The position numbers and the translations under genes are program-made. From contig NZ_JMEX01000008.1 of the NCBI RefSeq assembly GCF_000760735.1, forward strand, positions 1,702,786 through 1,766,785: a DNA stretch of 64,000 nt, written 5' to 3'. Positions 8,586 through 15,839 of the stretch are shown in pieces. The stretch comes from Rhodococcoides fascians A44A. Its GTDB lineage: Bacteria; Actinomycetota; Actinomycetes; Mycobacteriales; Mycobacteriaceae. The notes under the pieces are model-generated. The model made no database searches and was not told the DNA's origin. It saw nothing but the letters and a program-made list of their open reading frames with translations. How positions within the stretch are numbered: the stretch's first letter is position 1; every line of letters starts with the position of its first letter.

Positions 8586-10409
8586 CTAGTTCGACACAGC
8601 CTTGGCAACAAGCTCTCCCAGCTCATCCATCGCGGCTACCTTCGGGCTGTGTGCGAGCACAGCGGCGACGAACTCACCTGCATTACTGACGACGGCGTGC
8701 TTCGAGACAAATTCTCCGATAATGTATTTTCCCCGGACCATAGTCCAGGGCGCGGGAAGTGCTTCAGCCCAAGCCTCTTCGGCCTGCCCAATAGCCGACT
8801 CGATTGTCGTTGTGTCCGGTCTAGTTTGGGGTTGGGCAGCGAGATCGCGGAGCCTTTGAAGTGCGTCTTCCCCCTTCGGGCTTGGCCATTTAATCGACAC
8901 CTGCTCCCGAAGAAGGCGCTGCGCATACTCCGCAATCGCATTGTCCCTCTGCGCAAGGAGTAGATCCAGTAGCACTTGCCGGGCGTTTGGAAGAGTTGAG
9001 CAGGTCGAGGGTTTGAGTAGCTTTCCCTCGATGGCTTTGGTTATGAACGAATCATCTTGCAGCAGGACACCTTCGATATCCGCTGCAGGCCACACGTGCA
9101 CGTGCTGTGCAACGGCAGCAGGTGGAGCGGGCGCACGTACGTCGGCGTCCACTACTCCGACGATTGGCAAGTCGTAGACGGACAGCGATTGCACTTGGCT
9201 TAGCACCTGCTGCCGCCCCCCAGCATCTTTGATTGCACTGGACGAGACGGACGGAACGAGCAGGGGGATGACGCTTGCATCGAAGGTTCCTTCGGTAAGT
9301 ACGAGAACTTCCGATTGTGTGAGAGTGCTGGCACGAAACCCCGCTTCCCGGTATAGCTCTAGCCGTTCGGACTCGGTCTCGACCAGTTGAGGGGGCTCAA
9401 GGTGACTGAGCCGGACGATCGCCGAGGGCGGGATTGCGTCGAGGATTGCCGGGCTGTGTGTGGCGACGAGCATGCGACCCTGGTCGCCTAGGCCTGGACG
9501 CAACGCCTTCAAAAGTCGGGTGCTAAGGGTAGGGTGCAGATACGCGTCCGGCTCATCGATGACAACGAAACTGTGTCCCTCGCCCGCGCGGAAGACGCGA
9601 CTGATGATGATGAGAGCCTGGCGTTCGCCGCTCGACAGGGCGGCGACTGGGTGTGCCGAGCCGTCTGCGAGTCCGATTCGCAGACCTGAGCTGTGCTCGA
9701 CCGTGAGTGGCAACAGCTGTTTGGGGTGGAGAAGTTCATCCACAGCAGCTTTGAAAGCGACCCAGCGCGGTTGAGTGGCCGCGGTGACACCTGGGCCGGT
9801 GCTGGCCAGCGCGCCTTGAAAGCAGAGCGCCGTCGCGTACGACTCGAACTCCGAGTCGTCCAGCCGGCCCGAGTTTGTGTGGACCGTGTTGCGTGCCTCA
9901 GCGAGTTTTGCGATAGCGACTTCTTCGCTGAGTTGAGTGAGATCGACACCAGCTGAAATCGGTGCTGTGAGTCGTCGTTCAGCAGGGAGAAAGACTAAGT
10001 CAAGGCTCGGTTGGCGTTTCAGCAAGTCGCTGTTGCCTGCCATGTTCGTCAGCGTGATGGGGCTGACGTCCGTAGTAACTCTTACACCAGCGAGGGGTGT
10101 GGCGCGAGCCGTAAACACAGTTTCAGTTGGAACAGAACTCTCGTGTGTCCACCCGGACGCAATCCGATATTGCTCAAGAATTTCTCGTTCGGCGTTGGAG
10201 AATTTGACAGTGACGTGAACGACTGCCTCTACCTGGTCGTTGCGAGGCTCCGGCATAGAGTGCGTCCAGGGAATCAGCATGCACGCGAGCAGTTTTGATT
10301 TTCCGGTGCCGTTAGGACCGGCAAGTGCCGCGACTTGCGAGTCCGGAAGATTTGTAGCTCCATCGACAAGGCCGGCGATGTTCGCCGTCTCGACCCGCGT
10401 GATCCTCAT
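8586..10409 (-). CDS. AAA (ABC-type) ATPase fused to TOPRIM/DUF4435-like domain; PARIS AriAB-like or OLD-like defence protein
   Basis: 607 residues counted from the ATG at 10409 (MRITRVETANIAG); the open frame extends 102 codons further upstream, but that part is Arg/Pro-rich and non-family-like. N-terminal SMC/ABC-type ATPase: Walker A G31-PNGTGKS38, signature SSGERQ (259-264), Walker B FVVIDEP (281-287), H-loop TH318. C-terminal TOPRIM-like part: E373-G (VLTEGTFD), D421-A-D423 (VVDADV), then D444-I-E446 followed by VLL, a pattern seen in DUF4435 (AriB of PARIS). PARIS exists as separate AriA/AriB or as a fused protein; this gene fits the fused form. OLD-family nucleases are the alternative. 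No partner gene adjoins it. Confidence 0.75.
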   Translation of the reverse strand: MRITRVETANIAGLVDGATNLPDSQVAALAGPNGTGKSKLLACMLIPWTHSMPEPRNDQVEAVVHVTVKFSNAEREILEQYRIASGWTHESSVPTETVFTARATPLAGVRVTTDVSPITLTNMAGNSDLLKRQPSLDLVFLPAERRLTAPISAGVDLTQLSEEVAIAKLAEARNTVHTNSGRLDDSEFESYATALCFQGALASTGPGVTAATQPRWVAFKAAVDELLHPKQLLPLTVEHSSGLRIGLADGSAHPVAALSSGERQALIIISRVFRAGEGHSFVVIDEPDAYLHPTLSTRLLKALRPGLGDQGRMLVATHSPAILDAIPPSAIVRLSHLEPPQLVETESERLELYREAGFRASTLTQSEVLVLTEGTFDASVIPLLVPSVSSSAIKDAGGRQQVLSQVQSLSVYDLPIVGVVDADVRAPAPPAAVAQHVHVWPAADIEGVLLQDDSFITKAIEGKLLKPSTCSTLPNARQVLLDLLLAQRDNAIAEYAQRLLREQVSIKWPSPKGEDALQRLRDLAAQPQTRPDTTTIESAIGQAEEAWAEALPAPWTMVRGKYIIGEFVSKHAVVSNAGEFVAAVLAHSPKVAAMDELGELVAKAVSN

Positions 10410-11119
10410 GGCACATTCTGGCACGATGCACCTGGAGCGCGGCGCGGCGATACGGACACAAACGTCCAACGCGACTATGCGAGCAAGCTCAGCGCAGTAG
10501 TTGGCCGAGCTGCGAGTGACTAGCCCCCACAATAACCGAGACCCTCGGTGGGGATCGCGAGGATCTTGTCCCTGTCTGGGTGCGAGCCACGTCTGACAGG
10601 GGGGAGACATGTAGTCACTGCGTGGCCGTTGCGGGGTCGTAGACGCTTCGGCGTCACGATCACCCATCAGACCGTCCGAGGCGATATCCCAGACGCCGTC
10701 ATGCGGGTGCGCCATCAGCGATGCAACGTTTTAGCCGTACACGTCATCGGTAGAAGCAGCCAATTTGAGCGGAATACTGGAATCCGGTGTCGACAACCAC
10801 GGCGCGACCCGGTACCAGGTCGTGCGGGTGCGTGAAGGGCCGTGAAGCGGGAACACCGCAGGACCCGATCCGGCCGACCATTCATGCTGATGTCGCCGAT
10901 GGTCGTATCTCAGGCTTCGAACTGTGTGATTATTGCCCTCCCTGGTTATGAAGCGACCGGTGGCGATTGTCACGAGAAGCCCCGGGGGCGACGCGCATTT
11001 TTCAAATTCGACTCGAACAAACGTGGTTCGGAGCAGGGTGTCAGCATCGCATCGGCGTAAATGGTTCGAGCGCAGGCGCGCCGCGTAGGTGGGGCCGTGG
11101 GCTTCCGGTCGATTGGTCG
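10410..11119. other. Gene-poor stretch with hairpins and a hydrolase remnant
   Basis: About 700 nt upstream of the PARIS-like gene. It holds an inverted pair CCCTGTC/GACAGGG (about 10568-10610), GC-rich hairpins near 10520-10555 and a short alpha/beta-hydrolase remnant (listed separately). No intact gene seen. Confidence 0.5.
10778..10880 (-). pseudogene. Remnant of an alpha/beta hydrolase (haloacetate dehalogenase/epoxide hydrolase type)
   Basis: The minus-strand frame reads AGSGPAVFPLHGPSRTRTTW then YRVAP, matching the region before and including the oxyanion motif in alpha/beta hydrolases (GSGPPVLLLHGFPRT..TWHRVAP). Only about 35 residues are recognisable; neither the nucleophile elbow nor the catalytic His follows. 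A relic, not a gene. Confidence 0.45.
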
Positions 11120-11124
11120 TTCGT

Positions 11125-11375
11125 TGACACAGAATGCGGGGTTCGCAGACCGTGAGCTGAAATGAAGGAGTTGCGCCATTCCGGTGGTCTGTCCACTGCA
11201 GTCCGTCTACATGCAGATGGATTCAGCATGTTCTTTGCCGTGGGTCTCGATGACACGAGAGTGACACAACTGGGTACACACGGGGGTGGATCGGCCTGGA
11301 CGTGAATGTACGAAAAGCTCTGTTGCGCAATAAACATTGGATCCACCCAAGTCCTGTTATATCCACTTTTCCGGA
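11125..11375 (+). repeat. Left-flank repeat U, copy 2 (host DNA abutting attL)
   Basis: Aligns with 53895-54149. The most conserved block is a 28-bp identity at 11251-11278 versus 54025-54052 (begins TGACACGAGAG, ends CTGGGTACA). Similarity is patchy on either side. A short inverted pair AAGTCC/GGACTT (11350-11355 and 11373-11378) directly precedes the core. Confidence 0.75.
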
Positions 11376-11420
11376 CTTAAAATCCGCACAGTGTCGGTTC
11401 GAGTCCGACTGGGGGCACCA
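11376..11420 (+). repeat. attL core (tRNA 3' end)
   Basis: Core begins CTTAAAATCCGCACAG, contains a perfect T arm (GTCGG-TTCGAGT-CCGAC) and ends TGGGGGCACCA, the 3' acceptor strand plus CCA. It is identical to 50795-50839. The matching 5' half of a tRNA (GCCCCCA, D arm) is not found upstream, so the site is a tRNA-gene fragment rather than a complete gene. Confidence 0.92.
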
Positions 11421-11432
11421 TTCCAGTGCAGG

Positions 11433-12725
11433 TCAGGGCACTGCACGGAGGTGCGACGTCTTCCCGGTACGCAGAGAGTACGCAGCAGATTCCTGCGCGG
11501 TGGCGTACCCGGCGTCCATCGCGTTCGAGACGGTGTCGAGGTTGTCGTCCATCAGATGTCCGTACAGATCCAATGTCAGCGTCGCAGTCTTGTGCCCGAG
11601 CATGCGCTGAACGACCTTTACGTCTGCGCCCGCTGCGATCGCGAGTGATGCTGCAGTGTGCCGCAATTCGTGCGGCGTGAGGTCTCCCAGACCCGCTGCG
11701 GCAACGGCCTTGTCGAAGGCCCACCGGAACTCGCCCAGCGGTAACACGGTGCCGTGGCGACTCGGGAAGAGGTACTCGTCGGAGGACCTGCCCGCGATGG
11801 CTTCCACGAGCCGGTCGCGCAGGAACCTCGGGACCGGCACCGATCGGGCGGCGTGGTTCTTCGTCGACCCTTCTACGATGCCTCGCTTGGCTACATGCGT
11901 GGCCGATCGAGAAATGCGGATCCGGGACCGGACGGGATCGAAGTCACGGACGCGGATGGCGGCGAGCTCACCGAACCGTGGGCCGCAGTAAGCGAGTGTC
12001 AGCGCGACATTTTCGAACCGGCCGCAATGCGCGGCGAGTGCGGCCACCTCGTCATGGGTGAGGTACGTCTTCTCCGGGTTTTCGATGCGCGGCAGCTCGA
12101 CCTCGTCGGCGGGGTTGTGCGCCAGGTGCTTGGCGCGGATTGCGTACGCGAGTACTTGGTCGACGACCTGATATGCGGCGACGACCCTCGACGGTGAGAG
12201 TCCCTTTTCTGGGTTCTTGTAGCTCCCGCCGGGCCGCTGCAGGCCGAGCACCCATGACTGGACGTCTTCGTAGTCGATGTCGCCAACCTGCATGTGCTGC
12301 CAGTGGGGGAGGACGAGGGTGTCGAGCAGCGACCGGTAGCCCGCGACGGTCTTGGCTGCCTTGCCGGACTTGGTGTCGAACCACCGTTCAGCGAGCGTCG
12401 AGAACAGCGCCGACTTCGCCTTCGGATCGACGTAGGTGCCGATGGCGTGCTCGACGACGACGTTGTCGATCCACGCCTGCGCGTCGGTCTTCCGGTCGAA
12501 GCGCTTCGTGTGCTCCCTGCCCTTGGCGTCGACGTATCGTCCTCGCCAGCGTTTCCCCGTGCCGTACAGCTTCGGCCGCAGTGTGGTCGTTGGTGTGCCG
12601 TCGGGCTCAAGCACAGGGGCGCCGCTGTCGTCCAAGACTGGTCGCGGCTTCTTCAGGTCACGCCAAAGATCCTCGACGCCGGCGCGTCGGTTGCGCCTCT
12701 GCCCGCTTCTAGTCATCCCTGGCAT
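11433..12725 (-). CDS. int: Phage tyrosine integrase
   Basis: A site-specific recombinase of 430 residues that inserts and excises the prophage at the tRNA-end core 13 nt beyond its stop. N-terminal arm-binding region, SAM-like core-binding domain (FSTLAERWF...YED), then the catalytic domain with R250 (YCGPRFGEL), K289 (STKNH), H352-x-x-R355 (HELRHTAAS), H378 (MLGHKTA) and nucleophile Y388 (LDLYGHL): all six expected positions. Start 12725 is chosen because AGGAAAGG lies just upstream; the frame opens 7 codons earlier. It overlaps the upstream repressor's 3' end by 17 nt, so the two are co-transcribed. A putative arm-type site lies inside its last codons (11464-11487). Confidence 0.95.
   Translation of the reverse strand: MPGMTRSGQRRNRRAGVEDLWRDLKKPRPVLDDSGAPVLEPDGTPTTTLRPKLYGTGKRWRGRYVDAKGREHTKRFDRKTDAQAWIDNVVVEHAIGTYVDPKAKSALFSTLAERWFDTKSGKAAKTVAGYRSLLDTLVLPHWQHMQVGDIDYEDVQSWVLGLQRPGGSYKNPEKGLSPSRVVAAYQVVDQVLAYAIRAKHLAHNPADEVELPRIENPEKTYLTHDEVAALAAHCGRFENVALTLAYCGPRFGELAAIRVRDFDPVRSRIRISRSATHVAKRGIVEGSTKNHAARSVPVPRFLRDRLVEAIAGRSSDEYLFPSRHGTVLPLGEFRWAFDKAVAAAGLGDLTPHELRHTAASLAIAAGADVKVVQRMLGHKTATLTLDLYGHLMDDNLDTVSNAMDAGYATAQESAAYSLRTGKTSHLRAVP
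11464..11487 (+). promoter_or_regulatory. Putative integrase arm-type sites, left arm
   Basis: 24-bp sequence identical to 50657-50680, 43 bp inside attL. It contains two octamers GTACGCAG separated by 3 bp. It lies within the int coding end. In circular phage DNA the two copies would flank the core on both sides in the same orientation, as arm-type binding sites of tyrosine integrases do. Confidence 0.65.
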
Positions 12726-13356
12726 TGCCTTTCCTCTCATCATCATTTGCGGATCTATTTGTGGCCAACTGTCCGAATCCTTGCGATTTCATCACTTCGG
12801 TGAAGAGATCTGGATGGCCTGCTTCAGCCTGTGAGAGCCTTGTTCCGGGGAACGCCAGTTGCTGCGCCTGCTCGGCCGCGACGTCAATCAGATCAAGCAG
12901 CCCCTTGGGAAGCTGCCCGCCACCGAAAGCATCCGCGTACTCGCCGATCCGCTTGATCGAGACGTACAGCGACACCATCTCAAGAGCGCTGATCTGAATC
13001 TGCGGCCCCTCACTCGTCGCGAATTGAAATGGCCGCGGCTTTTGGGTGCGCTCCGCTCGTCGGCGCCTATACCCACTGATGTCCCCGGATTCCTCTGCAG
13101 CTTCGAGTTCAGCTTTGTCGATGTCGACTTCGGTGTCTCGGGACAGTAGCTCCGCGACTACACCCGGTCGCCAATCGAGACCCGCCTCGTACTTCTTCAA
13201 CGTTGACTGAGTGATGTTGAAAATTTCTCCGCCCTCAACACGCCGCTGAGTTGTGTCCGACGGTCCACCCTTGGCTGACACCTCCTCCTGTGTTAATCCG
13301 AGTTTGTTCCGACGTGCTCGGATGGTCTGGGCGAAGCTTGGGGTGTTCATCGGCAT
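12709..13356 (-). CDS. Probable immunity repressor (XRE-type HTH)
   Basis: 215 residues. The N-terminal about 65 residues form a lambda-repressor-like helix-turn-helix (FAQTIRARRNKLGLTQEEVS.. then FNITQSTLKKYEAG). A charged linker and a helical C-terminal region follow that could dimerise. No LexA-like Ser/Lys autoproteolysis motif was seen. It is transcribed leftward, divergent from the Cro-like gene and directly upstream of int, the standard place for the lysogeny repressor. The 182-bp divergent region carries candidate operators (13378-13475). Repressor function is inferred from fold and position. Confidence 0.8.
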   Translation of the reverse strand: MPMNTPSFAQTIRARRNKLGLTQEEVSAKGGPSDTTQRRVEGGEIFNITQSTLKKYEAGLDWRPGVVAELLSRDTEVDIDKAELEAAEESGDISGYRRRRAERTQKPRPFQFATSEGPQIQISALEMVSLYVSIKRIGEYADAFGGGQLPKGLLDLIDVAAEQAQQLAFPGTRLSQAEAGHPDLFTEVMKSQGFGQLATNRSANDDERKGNARDD

Positions 13357-13538
13357 GTCCGCAGTCTCCCAGATTTGTTCGGCAAACCTTCCTCGGGCTC
13401 GGCAAACGACACGGGTGTCATTTCCTGCGTGTTCGGCGTTGTGGGTGCCGTTGGGGCTGGTCAGCTCGGTTTGCCCGCCGGTGCCAATTTTACCGTTCGA
13501 GGTATGCCAACGCCTAGAGTTGGGATAGAGTTCGGATT
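13357..13538. promoter_or_regulatory. Divergent lysogeny control region with candidate operators
   Basis: GGCAAACC at 13381-13388 is preceded by TTC, and the similar CTCGGCAAAC is at 13398-13407, starting 20 bp after TTCGGCAAAC (13378-13387), so on the same DNA face. The exact inverse GGTTTGCC is at 13468-13475. A further dyad CCAAC-7-GTTGG spans 13507-13523 just before the Cro-like gene. These are the only repeated words seen here and are proposed repressor/Cro sites. Confidence 0.5.
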
Positions 13539-13868
13539 ATGCCAAGCCAGACCGCGCATCGTCGGTACGCCACCCAGCGTCCCAGTAGGACTCCGCCGCA
13601 CTTGTCCATCGGGGTCTTCCGCAAGGCGCTCAAGCTCACGCTTGAGGACGTTGCGGATCGGGTTGAGGAGATTACGGGCGACCGTCCGACAAAAGGCGCG
13701 CTATCGGCTATCGAGAACGGACACAGGGGCGTCTCGGCTCAACTACTCGACGCGCTCGAGAAGGCCTACGACATTCCCTCGGGATCAATCTCAACCGTTT
13801 ACGAACCCCGATCGGCAGCCCAAGTCACGAACGTAGATGCGCAAAACGCCATCAAAGCGACCACATAG
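13539..13868 (+). CDS. Cro-like XRE-family regulator
   Basis: A 109-residue protein with a central helix-turn-helix (FRKALKLTLEDVADRVEEIT then TKGALSAIENGHRGVSAQLL) resembling XRE/Cro regulators. First gene of the rightward early operon, opposite the repressor. Probably represses the lysogenic promoter during lytic growth. The ribosome site is weak, and the first ATG (13539) follows the possible operator dyad by 15 nt, so the transcript may have a very short leader. Confidence 0.75.
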   Translation: MPSQTAHRRYATQRPSRTPPHLSIGVFRKALKLTLEDVADRVEEITGDRPTKGALSAIENGHRGVSAQLLDALEKAYDIPSGSISTVYEPRSAAQVTNVDAQNAIKATT

Positions 13869-13917
13869 ACCGTGCCGGAAAGCGCGAACCGTCGAACACA
13901 TTGATTAGGAGATGATC

Positions 13918-14130
13918 ATGCGTGACACCACAGTTTCCCCACCCCCCGACCAGACGGAAGAGTTCTGGCAGGCCAAGGACTGCGCGAGGTTCACGGGCAT
14001 CCCCGAGGGAACGTGGCGCTACTGGGCCCACATCGGACGCGGCCCGGCCAATTTTTCCCTGGGTCGTCGCCGAGTGTGGCGCAAGAGTGTCGTCCTCGCG
14101 TGGGTCGCCGAGCAGGAGTCCGCAGCGTGA
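13918..14130 (+). CDS. MerR/AlpA-type winged-helix protein, probable excisionase or early regulator
   Basis: 70 residues from ATG 13918, placed 6 nt after TAGGAG; an ATG at 13912 abuts that site and is less likely. Sequence EFWQAKDCARFTGIPEGTWRYWAH..GRGPANFSLGRRRVWRKSVVLAWV is the helix-turn-helix plus wing pattern of AlpA/excisionase-like DNA-binding proteins, ending in the typical DV..W helix. Second gene of the rightward early operon, so it may act as recombination directionality factor; two other proteins of this kind are encoded at the right end (49270, 49686). Confidence 0.7.
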   Translation: MRDTTVSPPPDQTEEFWQAKDCARFTGIPEGTWRYWAHIGRGPANFSLGRRRVWRKSVVLAWVAEQESAA

Positions 14131-14179
14131 GGCAACTTCCAGGCGCCGCGTCATGAAAGCCGCGCATACGACGAAAAAC

Positions 14180-14221
14180 ACCACCGCTCACGGGATGGCA
14201 GTCCCAGTTGTGCGCGGTGGT
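14180..14221 (+). terminator. Hairpin ahead of the early gene at 14258
   Basis: ACCACCGC (14180-14187) pairs with GCGGTGGT (14214-14221), enclosing a second stem GGGA/TCCC. No T-run follows, so it may be a weak terminator or an RNA structure. It lies in the upstream part of the open frame that continues into the next gene and argues for the GTG start at 14258. Confidence 0.45.
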
Positions 14222-14257
14222 GCTGATGGAACCAAATCACCAGAAAAGGAACCAGTA

Positions 14258-14965
14258 GTGAGCACTGTAGCGCAACCGTCCGACAACAACCAGATCGAGC
14301 CCTTCGTGGTCGATCCACCGGTCAAGTATGCCAACGAGAAGCAGATGGCCGCGCACCTGAAGAAGGTATACGGCGAGGCCCCCGTCGGAATGGATCTCTA
14401 CGACGTCTGGTGCACGGCTTCGAACGAGGAGTATCGGACCAAGGCCGAGCAGGATGCCGCAATCCACGAACAGATCGTCAGTCAGCAGCCGAAACCGAAG
14501 GTCGAGTACTCACCGGATGCTGCCGGTGCATGGAAGCGTCGTGGCACCGAGCAGAACGTCATTCGAGTGCCGAGGAACTTCAAGGACGGTAGATCCTCTC
14601 TCGACAATCTCAGTCCTTTCCCGCGCCCCAAATGGGCGGACCCCGACAACGACGTGCTCAGCACGATTTCGCACTGGTCCATGTTCCGCAGCAGCAGCAT
14701 TGTCGCTACCCCATTGTCGGGTGAGCACGGTGCGCGAACGAAGAGCGGGGTGTGGGAGCCGGCCCACATCCAGGCCCATGTTGCCCGGGCGCTGTCCGGT
14801 GCGGTTGCAGTCGTCAAGCTCGACAGGTTTGGCGCCGTCAACGAGGTGGCAGGAGTTCAGCGGATAACGGACTGGGACTTCGAGATGACAGCTGCGGAAG
14901 CAACTCAGCTTGCGCATACCCTCCTCGCAGCCGTCGACCTCATCGCAGAAGGCGAGGTCGCATGA
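14258..14965 (+). CDS. Unknown early phage protein
   Basis: 235 residues from GTG 14258, which has AAAAGGA 7 nt upstream; the longer open frame back to 13922 overlaps the Xis-like gene and is rejected. The sequence (MSTVAQPSDNN...) has no recognised domain. The N-terminal half is hydrophilic; the C-terminal half contains a TAAEATQLAHTLLAAVDLIAEG helix, similar to endings of single-strand-DNA or recombination accessory proteins, but that is not diagnostic. Its stop overlaps the next start (ATGA), so it belongs to the early operon. Not enough to assign a function. Confidence 0.7.
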   Translation: MSTVAQPSDNNQIEPFVVDPPVKYANEKQMAAHLKKVYGEAPVGMDLYDVWCTASNEEYRTKAEQDAAIHEQIVSQQPKPKVEYSPDAAGAWKRRGTEQNVIRVPRNFKDGRSSLDNLSPFPRPKWADPDNDVLSTISHWSMFRSSSIVATPLSGEHGARTKSGVWEPAHIQAHVARALSGAVAVVKLDRFGAVNEVAGVQRITDWDFEMTAAEATQLAHTLLAAVDLIAEGEVA

Positions 14966-15423
14966 TGCCCACCTACTACTACAAAGCGCCGCGTACACGG
15001 ATAGAGGATGCGTCTGCTTTTGGGGTCGTGTTGCGCAAGGCGTTCGGCCGGTCGAGCTACTACTTCGACGAGCACAAGAAGCGAGTGTTCAAGGAGATTG
15101 GAGTCGTGGACGTCTACCCATCGTCCGGCAAAATCAGCGCCTGGCCGATGGACGGGTTGACTCCCCGCGAGATCGAAATGCTCATTGGTACCGCCGAGCT
15201 CGCGTTCAGAACAAAACCGACGAAGGCAACCGGGTGGAGTTTCAAGCGCCGAAAGAACTTCAACTTCTGGCGAACCTATGTCTCGGTGCCCGTCCACCCG
15301 GACAACGACCACGTCGCCCATGCGATTGCAGAGGCGAGGTCGGTTCAGGACATGCACGTTCAGCGGATCGAAAAGCAAATGACCGAGGTCGATGACCTCA
15401 GTCCCGCTGAGGTCTTCCAGTGA
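14962..15423 (+). CDS. Unknown early phage protein
   Basis: 153 residues. The start ATG overlaps the previous TGA (ATGA) and the stop overlaps the next GTG (GTGA), so expression is coupled on both sides. The middle is basic (GWSFKRRKNFNFWRTYVSVPVHP), consistent with nucleic-acid binding, and the C-terminus is an acidic helix (KQMTEVDDLSPAEVF). No family recognised. Confidence 0.7.
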   Translation: MMPTYYYKAPRTRIEDASAFGVVLRKAFGRSSYYFDEHKKRVFKEIGVVDVYPSSGKISAWPMDGLTPREIEMLIGTAELAFRTKPTKATGWSFKRRKNFNFWRTYVSVPVHPDNDHVAHAIAEARSVQDMHVQRIEKQMTEVDDLSPAEVFQ

Positions 15424-15740
15424 GCGCGCGGATCACCGACGGCGCGCCCACCTGCGACGAGGTTTGGGCAACGCTGCAGCCAGGAGAAAGCCGGTGGACG
15501 CGACTCGCGCTCGTACACGTCGGACCGTTCACCGCGTCGATCAAGCGGACCGATTGGGTCACCGACGCCGGCGATCACGAGTCATCGGGCATGCAAATCG
15601 TCGTCGACAACTTCGAGTTCCCGGAGACATTCCCGGACCACGATCTCGGCGCCAAGGCCAACCAGGTCGCTGACCTGAGACTTTTGATGGCCCAGATCTT
15701 CGAGGCATACCAGAAGCTCGACCCGGGTGCGCTGTCATGA
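15420..15740 (+). CDS. Unknown early phage protein
   Basis: 106 residues with a GTG start overlapping the previous stop. Mostly beta-rich with acidic patches (DNFEFPETFPDHDLG) and a terminal helix. No domain recognised. Overlaps the next tiny gene by ATGA. Coding is supported by tight packing and codon bias rather than homology. Confidence 0.65.
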   Translation: MSARITDGAPTCDEVWATLQPGESRWTRLALVHVGPFTASIKRTDWVTDAGDHESSGMQIVVDNFEFPETFPDHDLGAKANQVADLRLLMAQIFEAYQKLDPGALS

Positions 15741-15838
15741 CTGTCGTCGGCGTCGCGCTCATCGCGGGCAGCCTCGCCTACCTCGCCGCGGACTTCCGCG
15801 CATTTTGCACCAAATCCGATACAACACAGGGAGTTTGA
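15737..15838 (+). CDS. Tiny membrane peptide (33 residues)
   Basis: ATG 15737 overlaps the upstream TGA (ATGA) and the TGA ends one base before the next ATG (15840). The peptide is one hydrophobic helix (VVGVALIAGSLAYLAADF) with a polar tail. The perfect fit into a chain of overlapping genes is the reason to call it. Role unknown; candidates are superinfection exclusion or membrane anchoring. Confidence 0.5.
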   Translation: MTVVGVALIAGSLAYLAADFRAFCTKSDTTQGV

Positions 15839-15839
15839 A

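Noticed and set aside
10410..10715. 102-codon N-terminal extension of the ATPase-TOPRIM gene
   Set aside because: The extension is Arg/Pro/Ser-rich with no family resemblance; the ATPase begins naturally at MRITRVETANIAG (10409).
11302..11420. Complete tRNA gene at attL
   Set aside because: Only the T arm, acceptor 3' strand and CCA are present; no matching 5' acceptor or D arm upstream of any of the three copies.
11433..13538. Long plus-strand frames opposite int and the repressor
   Set aside because: They are antisense shadows of high-GC genes, with Arg/Ser-rich translations and no motifs.
13922..14257. Long N-terminal extension of the early gene starting at 14258
   Set aside because: Overlaps the Xis-like gene in another frame and contains a hairpin; a good ribosome site precedes GTG 14258.
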